Positions 9,721 to 18,462 of a stretch of DNA of 64,000 nucleotides are shown piece by piece. Every line of letters begins with the position of its first letter. Positions within the stretch are counted from its first letter, which is position 1. A program made the position numbers and the translations under genes. The DNA lies in the NCBI RefSeq assembly GCF_041060425.1, contig NZ_JAULBC010000014.1:1-64000 (forward strand), given 5' to 3'. This stretch comes from Danxiaibacter flavus. Lineage in GTDB: Bacteria > Bacteroidota > Bacteroidia > Chitinophagales > Chitinophagaceae. The notes under the pieces were generated by a model. That model searched no databases. It worked only from the letters and a program-made list of their open reading frames with translations, and was not told the DNA's origin.

Positions 9721-9728
9721 ACCGATAC

Positions 9729-10982
9729 ATGCAATTAAAGTATAGTCTATTTGCTTTTTCATTTTTAATGGTCGCTTGCGGAAGTTTACAGGCGCAGAAC
9801 AATGCTTCGCCTTATTCTATTGCAGGTATTGGTGATATTGAGCAAAGTTATTTCGACCGTTCCTCTGGCATTGCCAACACGGGAGTAGCCCTATCTTCCA
9901 ACAAATACCAGTACGCGGCTAACCCGGCCAGCCTGGTTAAGCTGGATGATTTTTTCTTTGATCTTGAATTATCCGGCAGATACAGAAATGTTAGTTACTC
10001 AGGTCAGCCAATCGGCCAGCTTGACACGCACTCCAACGATTTTCAGGTAAAAAGACTTGCACTGGCCTTTAAAATGAAGAGTTGGTGGGGCATTGGATTT
10101 GGATTGGCGCCATTTAGCTCTGCGAACTATTCATTTACAGCGCCCAAAGAAATACAGGGTTCTAACGATTACACTTCTGCCCATTATGAAGGAACAGGCG
10201 GCGTAAACAAAGTTTACCTGAGCAATTCGTTCGGCTTTGGCAAAAGGAAAAATCTGAGAATTGGTTTAGAGACATCTTACTTATTTGGTTCGCTGGAACA
10301 GAAGGAAACAATTACCTATTCCAATATAGTAACCAACAACCAGATACATTTAGACCATATATATTTTAAAGGCGGTATTCAATACTCGGCTAACATTGCC
10401 AAAAAATGGGGCATTGCTGTGGGCGCATCTGCAGCCAACAAGACTCAATTAGCAGTAAGCCAGGCGCTTACAGTTTCAGAAGCTAATGTCATAATTAACC
10501 AAAATGATGATTTTAAAAACAGCTATTTCAATCTTCCGGTTATATATACAGTGGGTGGAGCAATCACTTATAATAAAACTTTCACTGTAGCAGCAGACTA
10601 CCAGAAACAAAACTGGAATGATGTAAATAATCTTGGAGGCCTCGGTTACATACTTACAGATGCAAACAGGATTTCCGGCGGTATTGAATATGTAAAAAAT
10701 CTCAACTACCGTAGTGTATACCTGGAAAAATGGTATTTGCAGGCTGGAGCGTTTCACACCAACACTTACGTAAAATTGAGCGGACAGCAGATCGATCAGA
10801 CAGGATTTACTTTAGGAGGCGGTATCAGTTCTCTGAAAATTCCTTTTGCAGTTCAGGCCAATGTTGAATTTGGACAACGTGGAACAACAAATAAAGGCCT
10901 GATTAAAGAAAACTATCAGCAATTTAATATTACCTTATTCTACCGCGATTTCTGGTTTACCAAACAGAAGAAATACGATTAA
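9729..10982 (+). CDS. Outer-membrane beta-barrel protein (FadL/OmpP1-like)
   Basis: 417 residues with a signal peptide ending at LQAQ and a mature start SPYSIAGIGDIEQSYF. It then has many alternating amphipathic strands and aromatic termini (C-terminal FNITLFYRDFWF). The motif GIANTGVALSSNKYQYAANPASL resembles the plug/hatch start of FadL/PorV-type barrels. It lies in a tight pair with the DUF4270 lipoprotein. The stop codon is followed with no gap by the 7-nt repeat array. The transported or bound molecule is unknown. Confidence 0.8.
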   Translation: MQLKYSLFAFSFLMVACGSLQAQNNASPYSIAGIGDIEQSYFDRSSGIANTGVALSSNKYQYAANPASLVKLDDFFFDLELSGRYRNVSYSGQPIGQLDTHSNDFQVKRLALAFKMKSWWGIGFGLAPFSSANYSFTAPKEIQGSNDYTSAHYEGTGGVNKVYLSNSFGFGKRKNLRIGLETSYLFGSLEQKETITYSNIVTNNQIHLDHIYFKGGIQYSANIAKKWGIAVGASAANKTQLAVSQALTVSEANVIINQNDDFKNSYFNLPVIYTVGGAITYNKTFTVAADYQKQNWNDVNNLGGLGYILTDANRISGGIEYVKNLNYRSVYLEKWYLQAGAFHTNTYVKLSGQQIDQTGFTLGGGISSLKIPFAVQANVEFGQRGTTNKGLIKENYQQFNITLFYRDFWFTKQKKYD

Positions 10983-11108
10983 GCTTAAAGCCCAAAGTCT
11001 AAAGCGCAAAGCTTAAAACCGGTCGATGAGTGTTTTTTGAGCTTAACGCCTAAAGCCCAAAGCCTAAAACCGATCGATGAGTTTTATACCGTTTAAAATA
11101 ATTGAAAG

Positions 11109-11135
11109 AGGTTGCCAGTTTCGGCAGCCTTTTTT
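11109..11135 (+). terminator. Rho-independent terminator, copy 1
   Basis: Stem AGGTTGCC / GGCAGCCT (8 bp with one G-U) and loop AGTTTC are followed by a T tract. It is downstream of the DUF4270/barrel operon. Confidence 0.9.
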
Positions 11136-11255
11136 GGCTTAAAGCCTTAAGCACAAAGCTTAAATCCGGTCGATGAGTATTTTTTGAGCTTAAAGCCTAA
11201 AGCGCAAAGCTTAAAACCAGTAGATGAGTTTTATACCGTTTAAAATAATTGAAAG

Positions 11256-11282
11256 AGGTTGCCAGTTTCGGCAGCCTTTTTT
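11256..11282 (+). terminator. Rho-independent terminator, copy 2
   Basis: This is an identical copy of the hairpin at 11109-11135, shifted by 147 bp as part of the tandem repeat. Confidence 0.9.
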
Positions 11283-11403
11283 GGCTTAAAGCCTAAAGCG
11301 CAAAGCTTAAAACGGGACGATGAATTTTATATAGATTTACGCTGAGCAAAAAGATTAATGGCCGCAAACACCAATTCACGGAAGACATCCTCCGCTATAA
11401 TCA

Positions 11404-11450
11404 GTTTTAGGCTTTAAGCTTTAGGCTTTAGGCTTTGAGCTTTAAGCTTT
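11404..11450 (-). repeat. Heptamer array (family B) in opposite orientation
   Basis: Six CTTTRRG units run through GGCTTTAAGCTTTAGGC and its neighbours. They are the reverse complement of the AAGCCTAAAGC runs at 10983-11334, so the gap forms a large imperfect inverted pair upstream of the LytS-type kinase gene. Confidence 0.85.
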
Positions 11451-11545
11451 CTCCCCTCCCTCTCCTTCGCAGCAGTTTTTTGCCGATTCATCTACACATT
11501 TTGATTTAAATGGCGTTTACTGCCTTAAGTTGCTAACTTGCCGTG

Positions 11546-12631
11546 ATGAAGTTGTTCAACAGCAAGTGGTTTATAGTTTTGGTGCATATTGCTATTTGGG
11601 TTGTGTATTTATATTCACCCTATTTCTTTCGCCCGTCAAATGCGGAGTTTATGCATGGAGACGCAATGCGCAACCACTTCATGAAAGAACCGCTTCCCCC
11701 ACCATTGCCACGAAATTACATACACAGCATATTCACGCATTTTAACATGGTGCTTGACGTAATATTAGTAAGCTTTTTTTACCTGAACGCCTATGTATTA
11801 CTTCCGAAGCTTGCCTATAAAAAGAAGTATGTCTCTTACGTAACAGCCATTCTTCTCTTTATCTTTCTTATCGTGATCGCGCATATTGCTATTTTCAATC
11901 CGGCACTCCACCCTCCTCAATTCCGGCCGGGGCCACCGCTTGGAGCCGGTTTTTTCAGATTTCTTACCATACTGGCCTGCAGCATTGCGTATAAGACGAT
12001 CATAGATAAAATTGCACAGGACAAACTTGCGAAAGAAAAAGAAAACGAGAATCTAAAAACAGAATTGTCGTTGCTGCGCAGCCAGGTTAGCCCGCATTTT
12101 ATGTTTAACGTACTGAACAGCATGGTTTATATGGCCCGCATGAAGAGTGATAACCTGGAACCTTCGCTAATTAAACTGTCATCTCTGATGAGGTACATGC
12201 TGTACGATGCAGACGAAGACAAAGTACCTTTACAGAGTGAAATAGAATATGTGGAAAGCTACATTGACCTGCAAAAGCAACGGTTTGAAGACACCGTGAA
12301 AGTTAATGTAACGATCGATGTAGATAGCATAAATCATTACATAGAACCGATGCTGCTGATCCCCTTTGTAGAAAACGCTTTTAAGCATGGCACAGGCATG
12401 ATAGATGATGCAACAATCAATATAATGCTGCATGTAAGGGAACAGGAACTTAAGTTTGTAGTCACCAACAATTACAACGAGCGGCTGAAAGAAACGAAGG
12501 ATAAGATATCGGGGATCGGACTGGCGAATGTGATCAGGAGGCTGAACCTCTTATATAGCAATGATTATAAAATGGATATAAAAGATGAGAATGGCCTGTT
12601 TGAAATTCATCTTACTTTAAAACTTACCTGA
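11546..12631 (+). CDS. LytS-type sensor histidine kinase
   Basis: 361 residues from ATG 11546 (a GTG one codon earlier is also possible). About four N-terminal membrane segments (residues 10-150) precede a short coiled coil. The His_kinase (PF06580) domain follows, with the phospho-acceptor box SPHFMFNVLNSM, the N-box IPFVENAFKHG and the G-box SGIGLANVIRRLNLLY. The family autophosphorylates and passes phosphate to a LytTR regulator. That regulator starts on the last base of this gene's stop codon (ATGA overlap), so the two are translationally coupled. Confidence 0.95.
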   Translation: MKLFNSKWFIVLVHIAIWVVYLYSPYFFRPSNAEFMHGDAMRNHFMKEPLPPPLPRNYIHSIFTHFNMVLDVILVSFFYLNAYVLLPKLAYKKKYVSYVTAILLFIFLIVIAHIAIFNPALHPPQFRPGPPLGAGFFRFLTILACSIAYKTIIDKIAQDKLAKEKENENLKTELSLLRSQVSPHFMFNVLNSMVYMARMKSDNLEPSLIKLSSLMRYMLYDADEDKVPLQSEIEYVESYIDLQKQRFEDTVKVNVTIDVDSINHYIEPMLLIPFVENAFKHGTGMIDDATINIMLHVREQELKFVVTNNYNERLKETKDKISGIGLANVIRRLNLLYSNDYKMDIKDENGLFEIHLTLKLT

Positions 12632-13341
12632 TGCTCACTTGTATAGCTATAGACGACGAAAAATTTTCATTGGATCTGCTCGCGGATAACATCAGCAAAG
12701 TACCTTATCTGCAGCTGCTTGCAAAATGCAGAAACGCCATGGAAGCCATGACTTTTATGGAGCAGCAAAAACCCGATCTGATTTTTCTTGACATACAAAT
12801 GCCGGGACTGAGCGGTTTGCAATTTGCTGAAACCATGACCAACAGGCCAATGATCATTTTTATAACAGCTTACGAAAAGTATGCGCTGGAAGGCTTTAAA
12901 CTGGATGTTGTGGACTATCTGCTAAAACCGGTTTCGCTGGAGCGATTTATAAAAGCCTGCAACAAGGCAAAAGAACTTCATAATCTAAGACAAAGTTATT
13001 TACAGAATGCACCGTCCACAGTTTTTGATTACATTTTTGTGCCGGTTGAATATAGCCAGGTTAAAGTGAGCCTTTCTGACATAAGATACATTGAGGGATT
13101 GAAAGATTATATCCGCATTCATCTTGTGTCTACCAACAAGCCCATTATAACAAGAATGAGCCTGAAGAATATTGAGGAAAAGCTACCGCTGCAACAATTT
13201 ATCCGAATACATAAATCCTATATCGTCGCCATTAAACACATTACAACGGTTCGCAAATCGAGCGTTTATCTGCAAACGCTTGAACTGCCAGTGAGTGAGA
13301 TGTATAAACAAAATATTGTAGCGCTAACCGGCAATGCTTAG
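12631..13341 (+). CDS. LytTR-family response regulator
   Basis: 236 residues. The receiver domain covers residues 1-120, with acidic pair D8/D9, phospho-acceptor D54 in FLDIQMPG, T79 and K99 (YLLKPV). The LytTR DNA-binding domain covers about 135-232 (IRYIEGLKDYIRIHL, FIRIHKSYIV). It forms a two-component pair with the overlapping upstream kinase. Targets are not visible, and no clear pair of LytTR direct repeats was found upstream of the operon. A repeat-type hairpin follows the stop. Confidence 0.95.
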   Translation: MLTCIAIDDEKFSLDLLADNISKVPYLQLLAKCRNAMEAMTFMEQQKPDLIFLDIQMPGLSGLQFAETMTNRPMIIFITAYEKYALEGFKLDVVDYLLKPVSLERFIKACNKAKELHNLRQSYLQNAPSTVFDYIFVPVEYSQVKVSLSDIRYIEGLKDYIRIHLVSTNKPIITRMSLKNIEEKLPLQQFIRIHKSYIVAIKHITTVRKSSVYLQTLELPVSEMYKQNIVALTGNA

Positions 13342-13363
13342 AAGCTATCAACATTCAGCCTTA

Positions 13364-13400
13364 AGCTATCAGCCAGTTCAACTCTAAGGGGCTGATAGCT
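13364..13400. terminator. Bidirectional hairpin between converging genes
   Basis: A perfect 11-bp stem (AGCTATCAGCC 13364-13374 with GGCTGATAGCT 13390-13400) separates the LytTR gene and the converging MORN gene. It is built from the AGCTATCAGC repeat unit (family C). There is no strong T tract. Confidence 0.6.
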
Positions 13401-13431
13401 GATTATCATGAAAATTGGGCAGCTCTAAGAA

Positions 13432-14388
13432 TTACTCCGCGCTCTGAGAAAAACTTACTGTTTGTCTCATCCTGTATTTAACCGGGCGGTTATGTAACAT
13501 TGCCGGTATCCATTTGGGTGACTTTTTAATAACATCTAAGGCAATCTTTTCAAACTCAGGATAAAAGGGTACACTTATTTCTGCATCTTCAACACTGCCA
13601 TCCTCACTTAATGTAAAATGAGCCACAACGGCCACGAGGTCACTGTTTACAATTTTATATCCGGAAGGGAAGTACAATTGTTTCTGCAGGTATTTTGTCC
13701 ATGCACCTATCCCTTTGGGAAAAGCTGCCGCCCTCATCATTCTGTTTGCGGTATCTGAAACAGCGTTACCAGTTTCATCAAATAACTTAACCTGCAATAA
13801 GTTACCATTATTGTAAAGCTCTATGCAACTCAGCTGCCCGTTGTGGTGATAATAGTTCCATTTGCCATGCTTTTTGTATCCTGCCGCATATCTACCTCCG
13901 GCAGAAGGCCTACCATCATCAAACCATTCCATTTCAATGCCGCTGCCATCCTTGTTGTAAAATGCCGAGTCAGTCATATAACCGCTTTTTGCCCATTTGA
14001 TAGAAGTACCCACTGGTTCATTATCCAGGTACGTAATGGAGTTCTTCATCATACCCTCGCTATAGTAGCTGAAATATTGGCCTTGTTTTTTTCCATCGAT
14101 AACCCGTCCAACGGATTCAAGGTTGCCGTTAGGATAAAAATAATAAGCCATACCATTGTGTACTTTGCAGGAACTATCGGTGTATAACGCCTGCATTTGC
14201 AGCGTCTTACGATGAATGTAATAGTCTTTTCTAAGCCACCCCGAATCAGTTTTATTACTCATGGAATAAAAACTTGCACCTGAAATATCCGTCTCCTTCC
14301 AGTTATAATTGTAATATTTTTCTACTTTTTGTGCATGTCCTGCAAGACAGGTTAGAAACACAAGGGCTAAGGTTGATACAGTTTTCAT
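13432..14388 (-). CDS. MORN-repeat protein with TonB-like C-terminal domain
   Basis: 318 residues from the ATG at 14388, chosen because it starts a signal peptide ending GHAQ. Residues about 80-230 hold YwqK/MORN-type repeats (FYPNGNLESVGR, WYNYHHNGQLS-like, EWFDDGRPSAGGRY). The last about 90 residues resemble a TonB C-terminal fold (VVAHFTLSEDGSVEDAEI, ALDVIKKSPKWIPAM). There is no N-terminal membrane anchor other than the signal, so it is probably periplasmic or outer-membrane associated rather than a true energy transducer. It converges with the LytTR regulator gene. Confidence 0.82.
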   Translation of the reverse strand: MKTVSTLALVFLTCLAGHAQKVEKYYNYNWKETDISGASFYSMSNKTDSGWLRKDYYIHRKTLQMQALYTDSSCKVHNGMAYYFYPNGNLESVGRVIDGKKQGQYFSYYSEGMMKNSITYLDNEPVGTSIKWAKSGYMTDSAFYNKDGSGIEMEWFDDGRPSAGGRYAAGYKKHGKWNYYHHNGQLSCIELYNNGNLLQVKLFDETGNAVSDTANRMMRAAAFPKGIGAWTKYLQKQLYFPSGYKIVNSDLVAVVAHFTLSEDGSVEDAEISVPFYPEFEKIALDVIKKSPKWIPAMLHNRPVKYRMRQTVSFSQSAE

Positions 14389-14675
14389 TAAGTAAATATA
14401 ATTACAAACAGAATTGAACAGGCAAAAAGTACCGCGCTTTAAACAAAGCTTCATTCGTCGCATCTTTTGCTCGATTCACAGCTTTTTTTAAGGCCTATAA
14501 TAAACATCCCTATAGCTTTGCTGCAAGCAAAATAAAAAACCTTTTCACGGAATATCCCCAATGAATCAGATCCGGATATCCTTGTAAAAGAGACAGGAAG
14601 GACTTGTTTGAAGGGTTCTATAAATTCAATTTTACCTCATTAACAACCTATTATTCATAAATTGATATTATATTT

Positions 14676-15059
14676 ATGATAAGTACAAATTATTTTTCAG
14701 ACACACAGGATATGCCGTTGCAACAAACAGGTTACCGCAGGAATTTTATACTTATCAAAAGTGAATATAAACTGATCAAGGCCTGGCTTGATGAAATTCA
14801 ATACATCTCTGCTATGAAGGACTATACCCAGGTTTTCATTGCAGGCAAGTCAACGCCTATAACAACACTTCAAAACCTCAAGGATTTCGAATCAAAATTG
14901 CCCGAGGCCGATTTTATACGTGTCCACAGATCATTTATTATAGCACTGCATCATATTGATTGCATTTCAAGAAATGAAATAGGAATTGGAAAACATACCA
15001 TACCTATTGGAGATGCCTACCGCGATGAATTGAAGAAAAAAATAGCACCGTATTTATAG
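14676..15059 (+). CDS. Stand-alone LytTR DNA-binding protein
   Basis: 127 residues, consisting essentially of a LytTR domain (EIQYISAMKDYTQVFI, FIRVHRSFIIALHHIDCI) with a 25-residue N-terminal tail and no receiver domain. Such single-domain proteins act as regulators without phosphorylation, or can be controlled by partner binding. It lies 1.3 kb from the LytS/LytTR pair but is separated from it by the MORN gene, so any link is inference. Confidence 0.88.
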   Translation: MISTNYFSDTQDMPLQQTGYRRNFILIKSEYKLIKAWLDEIQYISAMKDYTQVFIAGKSTPITTLQNLKDFESKLPEADFIRVHRSFIIALHHIDCISRNEIGIGKHTIPIGDAYRDELKKKIAPYL

Positions 15060-15195
15060 CAAAAAAATTTTCAGCTTCTTTTAAACTTTAAAAGAGTAAA
15101 ACAATCATATTTTCAATTTTTTGAGCATTGCAGCTCAATTACGTTAAATAAGGGTGAGGGGAAGTAGTCTTACTTCCCCAATTTTTTTGCCTGCG

Positions 15196-15418
15196 GCGAG
15201 GGGAACCACGGAGGCACGACGACACGGAGAAACACTACGATATTAACGCGAGAGGTAACATACCCTTCTGCTCGTTGCCATAACAGGAAAACTCGCAACA
15301 AATATCTAACGAGCCAACTAATTCATGCTTTTTTCTGCCTCAATTTAAAAGTTGATTTTAGTAGCAGCAATCTGATTCGCTGTGTCTCTCAGTGTCGCCC
15401 TGTCTCCGTGGTTCCTAT
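15196..15418. repeat. CACGGAG-type inverted repeat pair filling a 355-bp gap
   Basis: The left arm (AACCACGGAGGCACGACGAC at about 15203-15222, continuing to 15235) and the right arm (15379-15418, reading TGTCTCCGTGGTTCC on plus) are imperfect inverted copies. The right arm begins at the base after the marC stop codon. The space between shows no gene. Confidence 0.75.
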
Positions 15419-15993
15419 TTGCCGAAGGCCGCGAAGTTGCTGCTGAATATTTTAACCGCAATTGCCAACAGAATAACACCAAAAAACTTACGAATGGCCA
15501 TTAAGCCGCTTTTACCCAAAGCATGCTCAATCCACTTTAAGGATTTGATGACGAGGTAGACAATGATCAGGTTAATTAAGATCCCGAGAAGTATATACAG
15601 TTCCTCATAGTTGGCTTTGAGGGAGATAATAGTAGTAAGTGTTCCGCTGCCTGCGATAAGCGGAAAAGCTATAGGTACAACCGTACCGCTATGGCTGTCA
15701 GCATCACCTTTAAAGATCTCATGCCCTAGCACCATTTCGAGACCCAGAAGAAAAATCACAATAGAACCTCCAACCGCAAACGACCTTACGTCCAGGCCAA
15801 GAATATTCAGAAATTTTTCGCCGGCAAATAAAAAGAGGACCATCAGGCCGCCTGAAATAGCTGTTGCTTTTAGCGCTTTTATTCCGCCCATCTTTTCTTT
15901 CAAACTAATGAGAATTGGAATAGAGCCTACAATATCAATAATCGCAAAAAGCGTGAATGTGACTGTAATAAGCTGATCCGTCCTGAAGTTCAT
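15415..15993 (-). CDS. MarC family integral membrane protein
   Basis: 192 residues with six predicted membrane segments. It carries the family signatures FAIIDIVGSIPILISL at the N-terminus and PIAFPLIAGSGTLTTII in the second half. Length matches the MarC/YchE family, whose function is not settled. It is monocistronic here. The stop codon abuts a CACGGAG-type repeat arm. Confidence 0.92.
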   Translation of the reverse strand: MNFRTDQLITVTFTLFAIIDIVGSIPILISLKEKMGGIKALKATAISGGLMVLFLFAGEKFLNILGLDVRSFAVGGSIVIFLLGLEMVLGHEIFKGDADSHSGTVVPIAFPLIAGSGTLTTIISLKANYEELYILLGILINLIIVYLVIKSLKWIEHALGKSGLMAIRKFFGVILLAIAVKIFSSNFAAFGK

Positions 15994-16035
15994 ATATTGA
16001 AAATAACGAAAATGAAAGAAAACGCAAAAGAGAGG

Positions 16036-16075
16036 GATGTACGATTTTAGATGTACGGTTTTAGGTGTACTCTCT
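16036..16075. repeat. GTACGATTTTAGAT-type short repeats
   Basis: Three consecutive units (GATGTACGATTTTA, GATGTACGGTTTTA, GGTGTAC) lie in the gap between marC and the Dph6-like gene. Similar GTACG arrays occur at 38388-38420 and 47557-47592. Confidence 0.7.
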
Positions 16076-16154
16076 TAGGTAGTGATTTATGCCGTACTAT
16101 TTTAAACGCTTACGGTGCGGAAGCATATGTCCGTTACCGTGATTTACAGCGCGA

Positions 16155-16859
16155 TTAAATCAGATCACAAAAATAAAAGCCGTAAGATGTTTTTTCTTCA
16201 TTCACACCGGCGGTTGACGGCGCATCATATGTTCTATAGACAATTTCTCCTTTTTCAAAATCAATGGGCTTTTTAAAGATCGGACCATCATATACAAATG
16301 AATGGAATTCGCCATTTTCGCCACAAGGATCAACATTGGAAGGGAGATCGTTCAGAAAACCTTCATCAATTATTCTTCCACAAAATTCTTTACTAAGATA
16401 TTGCTCATTGATGCAAACAATCACAGCTTTAAAACCGAGTCCAATAAATTCTTTCAGCAGCACTGTAGTATCCTGTTTCCATAACGGGAATATACAGGAC
16501 AGACCGGCTTTGGCCAGTTGTTGTTCTCTATAAACGCGTAAGTCTTCCAGGAAGATATCGCCAAACATGGCATGCGTGCAACCGGCTTCCTTTAAATTCA
16601 ATACTTTCTTCATCATTGTCTCTTCATAGGATTGCATTGAAGGATTTTCAGGCAATTCAATCGTCTGTAAAGGAATACCTATTGATTCTGCCTGCTTTTC
16701 CAACAACGATCTTCTGACGCCATGCATGGAAATGCGATCATGTGTACTGTTAACGCTGGTCAGCAAATAACGGAAATCGTATTGACGGGATTGCATTGCT
16801 TTATACAGACAAAGAGAAGAATCTTTTCCCCCGCTCCAATTCATGTAGGTTGTGATCAT
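16155..16859 (-). CDS. Dph6-like PP-loop ATPase (diphthine-ammonia ligase family)
   Basis: 234 residues. The N-terminal PP-loop SGGKDSS (residues 9-15) binds ATP, and the sequence continues with RYLLTSVN and SMHGVRRSLLEKQAESIG, typical of the adenine nucleotide alpha hydrolase Dph6/MJ0570 family. The motifs MFGDIFLEDLR and VDPCGENGEFHSFVYDGP complete the family signature. Eukaryotic members amidate diphthine, but bacteria lack diphthamide, so the bacterial substrate is unknown. A decayed copy of its 5' part lies about 100 bp upstream (16962-17105). Confidence 0.93.
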   Translation of the reverse strand: MITTYMNWSGGKDSSLCLYKAMQSRQYDFRYLLTSVNSTHDRISMHGVRRSLLEKQAESIGIPLQTIELPENPSMQSYEETMMKKVLNLKEAGCTHAMFGDIFLEDLRVYREQQLAKAGLSCIFPLWKQDTTVLLKEFIGLGFKAVIVCINEQYLSKEFCGRIIDEGFLNDLPSNVDPCGENGEFHSFVYDGPIFKKPIDFEKGEIVYRTYDAPSTAGVNEEKTSYGFYFCDLI

Positions 16860-16882
16860 AGTTGCAAAGTAAGGGCATTACA

Positions 16883-16944
16883 ATAATTGAAAATTCCTGC
16901 CCGACTAAAAGTCATTCAGGCGGGGAAAATGGATAATTGAAAAC
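16883..16944. repeat. CCTGCCCGACT element flanked by direct repeats
   Basis: An imperfect inverted repeat (TTCCTGCCCGACT ... AGGCGGGGAA) is flanked by 11-bp direct repeats ATAATTGAAAA (16883-16893 and 16932-16942). Related copies are at 21555-21587, 23988-24047 and 37043-37096. Confidence 0.8.
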
Positions 16945-16961
16945 GATGGCTGAGCGAGAAA

Positions 16962-17105
16962 TAGTAATTCCTACGCCAAGTATCGAAATGTGGTCTTACA
17001 TACCGTTAACGCAAATAAGCAAATAGCGGATGTCTTATTGATTGGATTGCATCGCAGCAAGCTTATTTTATTTAGCTATTCTTTTACTTCTGGGCAATTA
17101 TTTTT
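16962..17105 (-). pseudogene. Decayed 5' fragment of a second Dph6-like gene
   Basis: The plus strand at about 16968-17058 aligns without gaps to 16713-16803 inside the functional gene. Read on the minus strand it gives AMQSNQ, stop, DIRYLLICVNGM, stop, DHIS, matching AMQSRQYDFRYLLTSVNSTHDRIS of the intact protein. Two in-frame stops and an indel near the PP-loop show it is dead. A repeat element sits between the intact start and this remnant. Confidence 0.8.
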
Positions 17106-17125
17106 GCTTACCCAAAAAAAGAATT

Positions 17126-18439
17126 ATGTCCCTATACCCCACCCAACGCAGATGCTTCATTATATGCCTGCTCGTAATACTCAGCAATTTTTCGTTTACA
17201 AAGCCAGCACCAGACAGCACAACGATGATACTTTCCTCTCTTAACACCTCTCAAAAAACATCTTTATATCAGTTAGCGGTCCTCCAGCAGTCCGGCGCAG
17301 ATGCCGAGGCTCAGCGTTTTTGGTCACAGCATCAATCCTCTTATCCGTCAATGAGTAACAATCTTAGGGATGCCATCCTGAAAGAAATATTCCAACATGC
17401 AAAAATTATTTATGTCCACTCCGAAAACGCGGCCGTGAGAGAATGGCTGCAAACTCAAACATTAATTAACTGGATCACATACCTGGCCATAATGGTAGCT
17501 ATACTGGCCATAATCCGCCTTATCTATGTTTATTGGAACCCCATTATCTTGTTTTTAATAAAGCAGTTCAGACCTCTTTTTCGCATTTTATTTTCAACTA
17601 TACTTTTAACCTATGAGTTATTGTTAGCCGGGATAACCTGCGTTATTGCCGGTACCCACATTCCAGATATAGCCATCAGCACGGTAATTGTTCACATAGG
17701 CATCTTCATTGCATGGGGACAACTCACTGCTTTGTTTACGAGTGAATATTTACTGGCAGATTATTTTAAAGTAGTCCGAAACATTATCAGGTACAATCAA
17801 AAAGAAAGAATATTCACAACATTATTTTTTCCGGTTATCATCACTTCGGCGCTTCTTTTATATGTGATAAACAAGTTGCCCTACAACAATTGGTATTATT
17901 ATGAACTAGTCATGACGACTCTTCTCGCAATATATTCACTTCCTTTTGTAAGATGGATCGAGCCCCGCTTAAGTTTTGTTTTACTAGCCTTTAACCGCGC
18001 TGTTTCTGAAAATAAAAGACGAATAGCGCACTACACAGCTCTTTTGTTTTTCCTGTGGAGCATTGCAATGCTCTTTCCGGATGACTACTTCCCAATATAC
18101 AGGACCACTATATCAGCGCTACTTATGCTCGGGTTGCTGATTACTTCTTTAAAAGAAAAGAATGACTCACGCCCGGGCTGCTATATTTACCTGCAAGTGG
18201 TTACTCTCACAATGCTTTGCTGTTTGTTATTGGCAAGCAGGCACATAACATCCCCCAACCCTTTATGGTTAAACCTTACAGGATGCACATTATTTCTTGT
18301 AATTAAGTATTGGGAAATTCCGACTTTATTTAAGCATTGGCAGTGGAACAAAAACAATGCCTGGTGGGGATTACTGGGTATGGCTGCATTACTATGGTTG
18401 ATAAGTAAATGCATACAGTATTTTATCTGCCACTATTGA
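17126..18439 (+). CDS. Polytopic membrane protein of unknown function
   Basis: 437 residues from ATG 17126, which begins a signal-like segment (IICLLVILSNFSF); an ATG at 17042 is in frame, but its codons overlap the Dph6 remnant. The N-terminal domain (about 30-110) is polar and carries LQQSGADAEAQRFWSQH. About ten membrane helices follow from residue 118 to the end. I do not recognise the family. The polar N-terminal part is probably extracytoplasmic. It converges with metE; the gap holds an inverted repeat. Confidence 0.75.
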   Translation: MSLYPTQRRCFIICLLVILSNFSFTKPAPDSTTMILSSLNTSQKTSLYQLAVLQQSGADAEAQRFWSQHQSSYPSMSNNLRDAILKEIFQHAKIIYVHSENAAVREWLQTQTLINWITYLAIMVAILAIIRLIYVYWNPIILFLIKQFRPLFRILFSTILLTYELLLAGITCVIAGTHIPDIAISTVIVHIGIFIAWGQLTALFTSEYLLADYFKVVRNIIRYNQKERIFTTLFFPVIITSALLLYVINKLPYNNWYYYELVMTTLLAIYSLPFVRWIEPRLSFVLLAFNRAVSENKRRIAHYTALLFFLWSIAMLFPDDYFPIYRTTISALLMLGLLITSLKEKNDSRPGCYIYLQVVTLTMLCCLLLASRHITSPNPLWLNLTGCTLFLVIKYWEIPTLFKHWQWNKNNAWWGLLGMAALLWLISKCIQYFICHY

Positions 18440-18462
18440 TCTCATTATAAAAGAAATACATT

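Larger units (their letters stand above)
10983..11334 (+). repeat. 147-bp tandem repeat with embedded heptamer array (family B)
   Basis: Two full copies and one partial copy (about 10983-11136, 11137-11283, 11284-11334) each combine AAGCCTAAAGCGCAAAGC-type heptamer runs, a CCGGTCGATGAG-like block and a complete terminator hairpin. The two terminators are exactly 147 bp apart. The array starts at the base after the outer-membrane gene stop codon. Confidence 0.92.

Noticed and set aside
10983..11334. Regular repeats resembling a CRISPR array
   Set aside because: Units are 7 nt inside a 147-bp tandem copy, there are no unique spacers of constant length, and no cas genes are nearby.
17042..17125. 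N-terminal extension of the 17126 membrane protein
   Set aside because: These codons lie in the decayed Dph6 copy on the other strand, and the ATG at 17126 gives a normal signal segment.
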